Shown here: positions 18,762 through 26,612 of the stretch, one piece after another
How positions within the stretch are numbered: position 1 is the stretch's first letter
How the letters are laid out: the number at the start of each line of letters is the position of its first letter
Assembly (NCBI RefSeq): GCF_029952955.1
Contig: NZ_JASATX010000003.1
Coordinates: forward strand, 1 to 64,000
DNA length: 64,000 bases
Direction: 5' to 3'
Source: Ruicaihuangia caeni
Lineage (GTDB): Bacteria; Actinomycetota; Actinomycetes; Actinomycetales; Microbacteriaceae
Program-made: the position numbers and the translations under genes
Notes under the pieces: model-generated
Database searches by the model: none
What the model was told of the DNA's origin: nothing
What the model saw: only the letters and a program-made list of their open reading frames with translations

Positions 18762-19886
18762 TCAACCCACGAGGGAGATCGCCTGCCGCGCGATCTCGAG
18801 TTCCTCATTGGTCGGGATGACCATCACGCTGACGGGTGCGCCCTCCGGTGAGATGAGGCGGGCTTCGCCCGATTGCAGCTCGTTCCGATCGTCATCGACG
18901 CGGATGCCGAGGTGCTCGAGCCCGCGAAGTGCACGCCTGCGCAGCAGGGCGTTGTTCTCGCCGATGCCGGCCGTGAACACGAGCGCGTCGAGCCCGCCGA
19001 GCTCTGCGTAGTACGCGCCGATGTAGTGCCGGATGCGGTGACGCCATACCTGCAGCGCGAGCTCGGCGGCGGCATCCGATCGCAGCGCAGCGTCTTGCAC
19101 GTCTCGCATATCGCGCGACCCGGTCATGCCGAGCAGCCCGCTCTCGCGATTGAGCAGCCGGTCGAGGTCGTCGACGCCCATGCCGGTCTGCCGGGCGATG
19201 TGGAAGATCGCGCCCGGGTCGATATCGCCCGATCGCGTGCCCATCACCAAGCCTTCGAGGGGTGTCAGGCCCATCGATGTGTCGATCGACCGTCCGCCTG
19301 AGACCGCTGTGATGGAGGCGCCGTTGCCGAGGTGCAGCACGATGGTGCGAAGCTCGCTGAGCGGGCGGCCGAGCAGCACCGCCGCCTGCTCCGACACGTA
19401 CTTGTGCGAGGTGCCGTGGAAGCCGTACCGTCGCACGTCATACCGCGCGGCGAGTTCCGTATCGATCGCGTAGGTGTACGCCGCGGGCGGGAGCGTCTGA
19501 TGGAACGCGGTGTCGAAGACCGCGACGTGCGGCACCCCGGGGAGCGCGGCTCGTGCCGCTCGGATGCCGAGCAGGTTCGCCGGGTTGTGGAGGGGTGCGA
19601 GCGAGGCGAGCCGGTCGATCTCGGCCTCCACCCCGTCGTCGATGAGCGTCGGCCCGTCGAATGCGCTGCCGCCATGGACCACACGGTGCCCGACCGCCGC
19701 GATCTCACGCCCGCTTCCGAGCTCCTCGAGCACGAGTTGCATGCCCTCGGTGTGATCCGCGATGAACGAGCCCGGCTCGCCGATGCGCTCGATGAGTCCG
19801 CTCGCCTGGCGCTCGCCGGTCTCGTGATCGAGCAGCTGGTACTTGATGGATGAGGAGCCGGAGTTCACGACGAAGACAGTGCTCAT
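18762..19886 (-). CDS. ackA: Acetate kinase
   Basis: 374 residues; interconverts acetyl phosphate and acetate with ADP/ATP. Family blocks seen: VVNSGSSSIKYQL at the start, GHRVVHGG near 67, DTAFHQTLP near 124, YGFHGTSHKYV near 155, LGNGASITA and TPLEGLVMGTRSGDIDPG near 205. It overlaps the pta stop by four bases (ATGA), making the classic pta-ackA operon for acetate overflow and activation. Confidence 0.97.
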   Translation of the reverse strand: MSTVFVVNSGSSSIKYQLLDHETGERQASGLIERIGEPGSFIADHTEGMQLVLEELGSGREIAAVGHRVVHGGSAFDGPTLIDDGVEAEIDRLASLAPLHNPANLLGIRAARAALPGVPHVAVFDTAFHQTLPPAAYTYAIDTELAARYDVRRYGFHGTSHKYVSEQAAVLLGRPLSELRTIVLHLGNGASITAVSGGRSIDTSMGLTPLEGLVMGTRSGDIDPGAIFHIARQTGMGVDDLDRLLNRESGLLGMTGSRDMRDVQDAALRSDAAAELALQVWRHRIRHYIGAYYAELGGLDALVFTAGIGENNALLRRRALRGLEHLGIRVDDDRNELQSGEARLISPEGAPVSVMVIPTNEELEIARQAISLVG

Positions 19887-22087
19887 GCGCTGAGCTCCGA
19901 AGACTCGAGCGCTTCGGATGCCGCAGGCGCCGAGTCGGCCTGCGACGGCTGAGGCCCGGCATCCGCATCGAGTCCCGGTTGAGCCTGGATGGCGGTGATC
20001 GCGACCGTGTTCACGATGTCGCGCACGAGCGCCCCTCGCGAGAGGTCGTTGATCGGCTTCTTGAGTCCCTGCAGCACCGGTCCGATCGCCACCGCTCCGG
20101 CCGAGCGCTGCACCGCCTTGTAGGTGTTGTTGCCAGTGTTGAGATCGGGGAACACGAAGACCGTGGCACGGCCGGCGACCGCCGAGCCGGGCATCTTCTT
20201 GGCCGCGACTTCGGGGTCCGCGGCAGCGTCGTACTGGATCGGCCCCTCGACGAGCAGATCGGGCCTCCGCTCGCGCACGAGCGCGGTCGCCGCCCGCACC
20301 TTGTCGACGTCGGCACCAGAGCCGCTGTCTCCAGTCGAGTAGCTCAACATCGCCACGCGCGGCTCGATGCCGAACTGCGCCGCGGTACCGGCGGACGAGA
20401 TCGCGATGTCAGCGAGCTGTTCCGCGGTCGGGTCGGGGATGACCGCGCAGTCACCGTAGACGAGCACACGATCGGCGAGCAGCATCAGGAAGACGCTGGA
20501 GACGACCGAGACCCCCGGCTTGGTCTTGATGATCTCGAACGCCGGACGGATCGTGTGCGCGGTGGTGTGCTGGGCGCCAGACACCATGCCGTCGGCGAGG
20601 CCGAGCTGCACCATGAGCGTGCCGAAGTACGAGACGTCGGTGACGGTGTCGGTAGCGAGCTCCGAGCTGATCCCCTTGTGGGCGCGAAGCCTCGCGTACT
20701 CATCCGCGAACCGTTCCCGCAGCTCGGGATCGAACGGGCTGACGATCGCAGTGTCGCCGAGTTCGACCCCGAGCTCTGCGGCGCGCGCCCTGATCGCCGC
20801 CTCGTCGCCGAGGATCGTCAGGCGCACGACGCCTCGTCTCACCAACTGCTCGGCGGCCTGCAGAATACGGTCGTCGGAGCCCTCCGGCAGCACGATGTGC
20901 TTCAGGTCGGCCCGCGCGCGTTCGATCAGTCCGCGTTCGAACATGAGCGGGGTCACCACATCGGATGCCGTCACATCGAGCGCCGCGAGCAGTGCTGCCG
21001 CGTCGACGTGCTCGTCGAACAGCGACACCGCTCGCTCGTGCTTCCGCGGCGACTCGGCCGCGAGGCGCCCCTTCGTGGTCGCCAGGCGCCTGGCGGTCTC
21101 GTAGGTGCCGAGCTCCGTGCGCGCGATCGGCACGCGTGCCCCGGATGCCGCGACGAGTCGCTCGATCTGCGGCGCAATCGGGAACCCGCCGTTCAGCAGG
21201 ATGCCCGCGAGCTGAGGAAACGCGCCCGACGTCTGCGACATGATGGCTCCGACGAGCACATCGGCCCGGTCACCGGCCGTCACCAGCACCGACCGCTCAA
21301 TGAGGCGGCTCAAGACGTTCTCCATGGTCATGCCCGCGACCACGAACCCCATCGCCTCAGCATCGAGCAGCGCGGGATCACCGAAGAGCAGCTCGCTCTC
21401 CGTCGCCTCGAACAACGAGCGCACGGTGGGTGCGACGAGCACAGGGTCCTCCGGGATCACCCACACGTGAGCGCCCGTTGCGAGTTCACCTCCACCGGAA
21501 CGTCGGCCGCCGAGGGTCTGTCGCACCCGTTCGCCGATGGCGTCGAGTTGCTCGGCATCCGCACGGTTGACGATCACGGCGAGCAACGCGGCGTGCTGGC
21601 TTGCGAGCTCGTGCTCCGTGACTTCGGCGAGTTGACGCAGCTGCTCAGCGCTGCGCGCGGTCGTGCCGTCGGAGGCGCGCCCGCCCAGTACGAGCAGCAC
21701 GGGAGCGCCGAGGTTCGCCGCCACGCGCGCGTTGAACGATAACTCAGTCGGAACCGCCACATCGGTGTAGTCGGAGCCGAGGATCACTATCGCATCGCAG
21801 CGGTGCTCGATGGCAGCGAAGCGAGCAAGGATGCCGGCGAGCGCCGCATCCGGGTCGTTGTGCACGTCTTCGTAGCTCGCGCCGACGCAGTCCTCGTAGC
21901 CGAGGCCGGCGGTCTGGTGCTCGAGGAGCGCCTCGAGCACGTAGTCGCGCCCGTGAGTCGCGCGCGCGACGGGCCGGAAGACGCCCACTCGCCGCACTTT
22001 CCGTGCGAGCGCCTCGATCACGCCGATCGCGATCGTCGACTTGCCTGCTTGTCCTTCTGCTGAGGTGATGAAGATGCGCGTCGCCAC
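19883..22087 (-). CDS. pta: Phosphate acetyltransferase (long form)
   Basis: 734 residues; exchanges CoA and phosphate between acetyl-CoA and acetyl phosphate. The N-terminal ~220 residues form a BioD-like P-loop domain (SAEGQAGKST at 9-18), the middle is a DRTGG-type regulatory domain (about 230-340), and the catalytic PTA domain covers about 400-710 (VLPEGSDDRILQAAE; GATHT-like GAQHTTAHT). GTG at 22087 follows a TAGGGT box (22094-22099) by six bases, suggesting a leaderless transcript. A ~25-residue Ala/Ser tail follows the catalytic domain. Confidence 0.96.
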   Translation of the reverse strand: MATRIFITSAEGQAGKSTIAIGVIEALARKVRRVGVFRPVARATHGRDYVLEALLEHQTAGLGYEDCVGASYEDVHNDPDAALAGILARFAAIEHRCDAIVILGSDYTDVAVPTELSFNARVAANLGAPVLLVLGGRASDGTTARSAEQLRQLAEVTEHELASQHAALLAVIVNRADAEQLDAIGERVRQTLGGRRSGGGELATGAHVWVIPEDPVLVAPTVRSLFEATESELLFGDPALLDAEAMGFVVAGMTMENVLSRLIERSVLVTAGDRADVLVGAIMSQTSGAFPQLAGILLNGGFPIAPQIERLVAASGARVPIARTELGTYETARRLATTKGRLAAESPRKHERAVSLFDEHVDAAALLAALDVTASDVVTPLMFERGLIERARADLKHIVLPEGSDDRILQAAEQLVRRGVVRLTILGDEAAIRARAAELGVELGDTAIVSPFDPELRERFADEYARLRAHKGISSELATDTVTDVSYFGTLMVQLGLADGMVSGAQHTTAHTIRPAFEIIKTKPGVSVVSSVFLMLLADRVLVYGDCAVIPDPTAEQLADIAISSAGTAAQFGIEPRVAMLSYSTGDSGSGADVDKVRAATALVRERRPDLLVEGPIQYDAAADPEVAAKKMPGSAVAGRATVFVFPDLNTGNNTYKAVQRSAGAVAIGPVLQGLKKPINDLSRGALVRDIVNTVAITAIQAQPGLDADAGPQPSQADSAPAASEALESSELSA

Positions 22088-22154
22088 GCCGTCACCCTAC
22101 GCCTGACAGCGGCGAGCGCCCGCGCGCACCGTCCTCAGCGCGGGTGGGGCGCGG

Positions 22155-24962
22155 TCAGCGCGTGACGCGGAACAGGCCCGCGGCGCCCTTCTCGGCATCC
22201 GACACGATGTGGGTGACGAAGGGATACTCGCCCGCTTCGGCGAAGGTCATCTCGACGAAGCCGCCTTGAGCCGACATGAGCGCGAGCGCCTGTGCGCCGC
22301 CGACGCCCGTGCTGCCGCCATTTCGGAGCAGGTAGTCGCCCTCGACGAACACCGTGTCGAACTGCGCGCCGATCACGTGGAACGAACTAGGACGGTTCGG
22401 CCCGGCGTCGAGCACCCAGACACGCACGCGTTCAGCGGTCTTCGCTGCGAGCGGTGCGTGACGGTATTGAGCGGCGTACCCGTTGAATGCCACGAGATCC
22501 GGATGCTGTGAGGCGATACGTGTCGGGTCGGCGATGTCGTTCTGCGGGCCGAGGTAGAACTCGGACTGCACAAGCAGGTATTCGCGGTCGACAGGTACGA
22601 GCCCTGGCGGATCGATGATGACCGCGCCGAACATGCCATTCGCGATGTGCAGCGACATGGGGTCGGTCGCGCAATGGTAGAGCCAGATGCCGGCGCGCTC
22701 GGCGGTGAACGTGAACGTGAGCTCTTCACCGGGGTCGATGGTCTGAAACGCACGGTTCGGTGCGAGCTGGCCCGCGTGGAAGTCGACCGAGTGGCCGATG
22801 GTGCCGTCGTTGATGAGCGTGATCTCGAAGGCGTCGCCCACCTTTCCGCGCAGCACCGGGCCGGGGGCTGTGCCGTTGAACGTCCACAGACGCTGGGTGA
22901 CGCCCGGTGCCACTTCACGAAGCGCGTCGGTCGCGCGAAGCGTGACGCGGTGCGTCGTCGCGGCCGGAGTCGGCACCAGGCGCGCGTCGTAGGGATCGAA
23001 GTCGTCACCGGGTTCGGCGCGGAGGTCGACGTCGGCTGCAGCGCTCTCCTCGTTGCCGTTGCGGGCGCCTGGTTCGCCGGAAGAACCGTGGCCAGCTTGG
23101 TGGTCGGGGCTGTCGGAGTCACCGCTGCTCGAACCGTCGCCGCTTGAGCCGTCGCCGACCGAGACGCCGCGGGCATCCGCGCCCACGGCGATCACGGTCA
23201 TGACCATCCCCATCTGCCGGTGGCCCGCTACCGAGCACCATGCGTCGAGGTCCTGCCCGATGATGCCGACGTCGACCGTGACGGTGTCACCGACCTGCAC
23301 GCGCCCGGAGTCGACGCCGTTCTCGAGTACGAGATCGTGAATCGTGTCGTCGTCATTCGTCAGCACGATGACGAGGCGGTCGCCGGCAGGCACCTCGATC
23401 TCGCCGGGGTTGAACCGCATGTTCTTCATCGACACCTCGACGGTGGTCGTCTTGCCGGTCGGTGTGACCTCCGCGGTGTCGATCACGCCGAGCCCTGCTG
23501 ATGCCGGGTCGAGGGCGATACCAGCGATGACAGCGAGCGCGAGCGTGCCGATCGCCGCGACGACCGCGCCGCTGCGGGTGCGGGCGACCGGCGTGCCCGC
23601 ACCAGGGCTGCCCACGCCCGAGGATCCCGTGATGGAGTTGCGAGCGACAGCATCCGCCTCTCGACCCGTTCGTTGGAATGCCACTATCTGCGGGGCTTCG
23701 CCCGTTTTCGCTGCAGATCGCGGCATCCCGGTAGAAGCGGGAGGGGCAGAGGCGGCGGCAGGGGCAGTGCGCAGCCGCCGGGCGGCAGCGAGCGCCCGCA
23801 CCGCGAGCACGAGGAAGCTCACGAGCACGCCGAACACGACGAGCGACACGACGACCTTCACCAAGCTCGGCACCGGCAGCAGGTAGACGACGATGCCCGC
23901 GTTGGTCGTGAGCACGCGGTACAGCGCGCCGCGATCGAGTTCGTTCGCAGCAATGCGACCCGAGGCCGGGCCACCGCCGAGCACGACAGGCAGCAGATGG
24001 CTCATGGCGCCCAGCAGCACCTGCGCCGCGAACCCGATCGTGAACGGCGCGATCAACCATTGGACCGAGCGCAGCGCGTCTGACGGTTCGGGCGTGAGCG
24101 CCACGATGGTGCCGAGCGCCGCCGCGCACGCCAGGAGCCATCCGACGGCGGCGCCGATGCTGAGCGACGCGTACGAGCTGGGTGGCGCGCTCCGCGCCTG
24201 CCGCGCCCACTCGACGACCAGCATCCCGGCACCGGCGAGGTAGCCGAGCACGCCGACGGCGGCGAGCGGCAGGATGCCGGTGAGTGCCCCCGAGCCGGCG
24301 ACAAGCGTCGTGAGCACAAGGATCGGCAAGGCGCGCCGCGCCGCGGCATCCGTTCCAGGAGTGACGCGCGTATGCACCACGGTGGGCCAGAGCAGCACGA
24401 CCGTGCCGAGCACTGTCAGACCGATCCAGCCGAGCAGGTTCACGGCGAGGTGGGCGAGCACGAAGCTCGCCCACTGCCGGTCGTCGAGGTCGAGTTGCGT
24501 AAGCAGCACGCCGAGCGCGGCCCCGAGCACGAAGACCCACGCCGCGGCGACGTAGTAGCGCACGAGGGGCGCGAAGCGAGCCGGCAATGCGCCGCGCGTC
24601 TGGAGCGCGAGCGTGGCGCCGTGTGCGAGCGCGTTGAGTGCGACGAGCGCGCCGCCGATGAGCACGAGCAGCGATTGCCCTGCGGTCATTCCGGCGACCA
24701 CGAGCGCTGCGCCCAGCGTGTGAGCGGCGAGCCGTGCCGCGTGCCAGGGTCGTCCACCGGGTGGCGGGCGGCGGGTGAGGGTGTCGGCGAAGTGCTGGCT
24801 CCACACGAGGATCGCGGTGCTGATCGCACCGAGCAGCAGGAGGTGGATCATCAGCCACGCGCCCGCGGGCACGAACCGGTGAACGACGACGATCACGCCT
24901 GCGGCGATGAGCCAGGCGACGACGAGCGCGTTCATCACGGTGTACCAGGTGCGGCGGGTCAC
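22155..24962 (-). CDS. nirK: Copper nitrite reductase fused to cupredoxin and membrane domain
   Basis: 935 residues in three blocks. Residues 1-390: ten or more hydrophobic helices. About 490-595: a blue-copper domain with FNPGEIEVPAGD, His in DTIHDLVLENG and the Cys/His/Met set in WCSVAGHRQMGM. About 640-935: a two-domain CuNIR. GHSVDFH supplies type-1 and type-2 His and the catalytic Asp; YHC supplies type-2 His and type-1 Cys; SLHIANGM supplies type-1 His and Met; SSFHVIG the catalytic His; FVTH the last type-2 His. All active-site residues are present, so it should reduce nitrite to NO outside the membrane, with the fused cupredoxin as electron donor. An acidic Ser/Gly linker joins the last two. 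GTG overlaps the upstream stop. Confidence 0.9.
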   Translation of the reverse strand: MTRRTWYTVMNALVVAWLIAAGVIVVVHRFVPAGAWLMIHLLLLGAISTAILVWSQHFADTLTRRPPPGGRPWHAARLAAHTLGAALVVAGMTAGQSLLVLIGGALVALNALAHGATLALQTRGALPARFAPLVRYYVAAAWVFVLGAALGVLLTQLDLDDRQWASFVLAHLAVNLLGWIGLTVLGTVVLLWPTVVHTRVTPGTDAAARRALPILVLTTLVAGSGALTGILPLAAVGVLGYLAGAGMLVVEWARQARSAPPSSYASLSIGAAVGWLLACAAALGTIVALTPEPSDALRSVQWLIAPFTIGFAAQVLLGAMSHLLPVVLGGGPASGRIAANELDRGALYRVLTTNAGIVVYLLPVPSLVKVVVSLVVFGVLVSFLVLAVRALAAARRLRTAPAAASAPPASTGMPRSAAKTGEAPQIVAFQRTGREADAVARNSITGSSGVGSPGAGTPVARTRSGAVVAAIGTLALAVIAGIALDPASAGLGVIDTAEVTPTGKTTTVEVSMKNMRFNPGEIEVPAGDRLVIVLTNDDDTIHDLVLENGVDSGRVQVGDTVTVDVGIIGQDLDAWCSVAGHRQMGMVMTVIAVGADARGVSVGDGSSGDGSSSGDSDSPDHQAGHGSSGEPGARNGNEESAAADVDLRAEPGDDFDPYDARLVPTPAATTHRVTLRATDALREVAPGVTQRLWTFNGTAPGPVLRGKVGDAFEITLINDGTIGHSVDFHAGQLAPNRAFQTIDPGEELTFTFTAERAGIWLYHCATDPMSLHIANGMFGAVIIDPPGLVPVDREYLLVQSEFYLGPQNDIADPTRIASQHPDLVAFNGYAAQYRHAPLAAKTAERVRVWVLDAGPNRPSSFHVIGAQFDTVFVEGDYLLRNGGSTGVGGAQALALMSAQGGFVEMTFAEAGEYPFVTHIVSDAEKGAAGLFRVTR

Positions 24963-26218
24963 GGGGCTGGCTCCTCGGTCGGGGTCGTGTGGGCCGGGGT
25001 CGAGTCGTCGGTAGTCGCCGGGGTCGGGGCCGAGCCAGCGGTCGGGTCGGTGTATTCGGGGCGGCGGAGCGCGGGAGCGGCGGCGCTGATGATGCGCCCA
25101 CCGCGCACCGCCGAGATGACCGCGAGCACGACGAACAGCAGCACCGCCGTGACATTGAGCGCGCCGCCGACCTGAACCATCGCGTGGACGCCGCGGGCGT
25201 CGCCCACCGCGATCCGCAGCAACAGCGACGCGTGCAGCAGCAGCACGGGAACGTAGAACATCGGCCGATACGGCAGCTTCCGGCGCAGCACAGCAGGCAG
25301 GATGATCGGCGCGTGCGCCATGATCATCGACAACACGAACCCGAGGAACACCGCGTGCAGCACCGCGTCATAGGCGACACCGTCGGTGGGGTCGCCCGAG
25401 AGCAGCCAGATGCCGGCGGCGACCGCGAGCCAGCCGTAGCCAGCGAGCAGGCACCAGGCTGCGTACCGAGGCAGGCCAGTGGCGCGGACGAGCCTCGTCG
25501 CGACGTCGTACGCGAAGAGCCACACCACGAGCGCGGCCAGGGCCGCACCGAGCAGTGGATATCCGGCAGCCGGCCACAGGGGCGCGGTCGTCGCGCTGGC
25601 GGCGACGACGCCGGCGGCGGCCAGGCCGAGCCGTTCGGCACGCGAGTTCATGCGGGGTGAGATCCGTGCGAGCTCGATGCGTTCACCCACGATCGTGAGC
25701 ACGAGGAAGGCGGCCATACTCGGGGCGAGGTGTGGAATGCCGACGTCCCCGAGCCAGAGCAGAGCGGCGCCGAGTCCGTTGACAGCGCCGAGCGCCTGCA
25801 CCGCGATCGCACGGCTCGCCTGGCGGCGCCACACCGCACCATAGACGAACAGCAAGGCGATCATGGCGAGCACGAAGCCCGTCTGGCCGACCGCGAGGGG
25901 CGCTTCGGTGAGCAGCAGGATGCCGGATGCCCCCGAGAGGAGCGGCGCACTGAACGCCCACCAATGCTTCACCGCCACGGCTCGCTCAAGGATCACGAGC
26001 GTGCCGATGAACCCGAACACCATGAGCGGCGCGTGAAGCAGCTGCATCCGATCGGTTGTGATCGGCGCAGGCAGACCGAGCAGCAGCAGCGCCGCATCGA
26101 GCCCGGCGAGGAGTGCGATACCGGCCGGCAGCACTAGTGCGATACGCCCGCGCATGGTGGCCTGGCGCATCGCCGGAGTGGCGGGCCCGCCCCCGGTCGG
26201 CCGCAGGGCCGCAGTCAT
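24959..26218 (-). CDS. Multi-pass membrane protein, NnrS-like, paired with nirK
   Basis: 419 residues with about twelve hydrophobic helices and a 45-residue Pro/Thr/Ser tail. Conserved-looking His sites lie in MQLLHAPLMVFGF (about 60), LHAVFLGFVLSMIMAHAPIILP (about 285) and LLLHASLLLR. These His-bearing helices recall NnrS-type haem/copper membrane proteins linked to NO metabolism, and also the N-terminal part of the following gene, so the two may share ancestry. Stop overlaps the nirK GTG. A TAGCCT box six bases before the ATG indicates a leaderless two-gene operon. Exact function unknown; electron delivery or NO handling is inferred from context. Confidence 0.65.
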   Translation of the reverse strand: MTAALRPTGGGPATPAMRQATMRGRIALVLPAGIALLAGLDAALLLLGLPAPITTDRMQLLHAPLMVFGFIGTLVILERAVAVKHWWAFSAPLLSGASGILLLTEAPLAVGQTGFVLAMIALLFVYGAVWRRQASRAIAVQALGAVNGLGAALLWLGDVGIPHLAPSMAAFLVLTIVGERIELARISPRMNSRAERLGLAAAGVVAASATTAPLWPAAGYPLLGAALAALVVWLFAYDVATRLVRATGLPRYAAWCLLAGYGWLAVAAGIWLLSGDPTDGVAYDAVLHAVFLGFVLSMIMAHAPIILPAVLRRKLPYRPMFYVPVLLLHASLLLRIAVGDARGVHAMVQVGGALNVTAVLLFVVLAVISAVRGGRIISAAAPALRRPEYTDPTAGSAPTPATTDDSTPAHTTPTEEPAP

Positions 26219-26346
26219 GCGTCCAGGCTACTCGGCGGAAGACGGGGGGCACCGCGGTGGCGGACGAGGGCGGGGCGGATGCCGGGGGCGGGCGCGGCGT
26301 CGGTTCGCGTATGCTGTGTGAGGCCGCGTGACTCGTCGCGCGCCCT

Positions 26347-26431
26347 GGAGGATTCGCCTAGTGGCCTATGGCGCACGCTTGGAAAGCGTGTTGGGTGCAA
26401 GCCCTCGGGGGTTCGAATCCCCCATCCTCCG
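26347..26431 (+). tRNA. tRNA-Ser (GGA)
   Basis: An 85-base cloverleaf with a class II long variable arm. Acceptor stem GGAGGAT (26347-26353) pairs with ATCCTCC (26424-26430), discriminator G at 26431. Anticodon stem CACGC/GCGTG encloses loop TTGGAAA, anticodon GGA at 26381-26383, reading UCC/UCU. T arm GGGGGTTCGAATCCCCC. CCA is not encoded. In the flanking gap (26219-26612) the terminator, hairpin repeat and duplicated 3' end are listed separately. Confidence 0.97.
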
Positions 26432-26432
26432 C

Positions 26433-26470
26433 TCGAAAAACGAGACTCCTTCAGGGGTCTCGTTTTTCGA
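26433..26470. terminator. Strong hairpin terminator after tRNA-Ser
   Basis: Arms 26434-26449 and 26454-26469 pair over 16 bp with one G-T wobble and a TTCA loop; the 3' arm carries a run of five T (26463-26467). It lies two bases after the tRNA and ends its transcript. Confidence 0.9.
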
Positions 26471-26496
26471 TTGGACGCTGCGGTTCGAACCTTCAT

Positions 26497-26541
26497 CAGG
26501 TGGGCCCACACTGCCCGGTTCCGGCGCGTCGCGAAGCGACG
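26497..26541. repeat. Hairpin element, copy 2
   Basis: CAGGTGGGCCCAC at 26497-26509 is identical to 174-186 and is followed 17 bases later by CGTCGC-GAA-GCGACG (26527-26541). The first copy has CGTTGC-AAA-GCAACG, so stem bases differ but pairing is kept. It lies inside the 127-bp spacer between tRNA-Ser and the duplicated tRNA end. Confidence 0.45.
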
Positions 26542-26562
26542 TGACGGCCGTGGCGGTGGGGA

Positions 26563-26584
26563 CGAATCCCCCATCCTCCGCTCG
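26563..26584 (+). repeat. Duplicate of the tRNA-Ser 3' end (possible attachment-site scar)
   Basis: These 22 bases are identical to 26414-26435 (T-arm 3' half, acceptor 3' strand and flank). The sequence after it (26585-26606) is a weaker version of the tRNA's own terminator hairpin. There is no anticodon or D arm before it, so it is not a second tRNA. Such 3'-end copies usually mark integrase attachment sites; no integrase is present. Confidence 0.6.
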
Positions 26585-26612
26585 TCGGGAGACCCGTCAG
26601 GGATCCCGCACC

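Noticed and set aside
22155-24962. Laccase or multicopper oxidase
   Set aside because: It lacks the HxH-rich trinuclear site of laccases, while the CuNIR set (HSVDFH, YHC, SLHIANGM, SSFHVIG, VTH) is complete.
26485-26590. Second tRNA gene after tRNA-Ser
   Set aside because: Only the T-arm/acceptor 3' portion is present; no acceptor 5' strand, D arm or anticodon arm can be formed.
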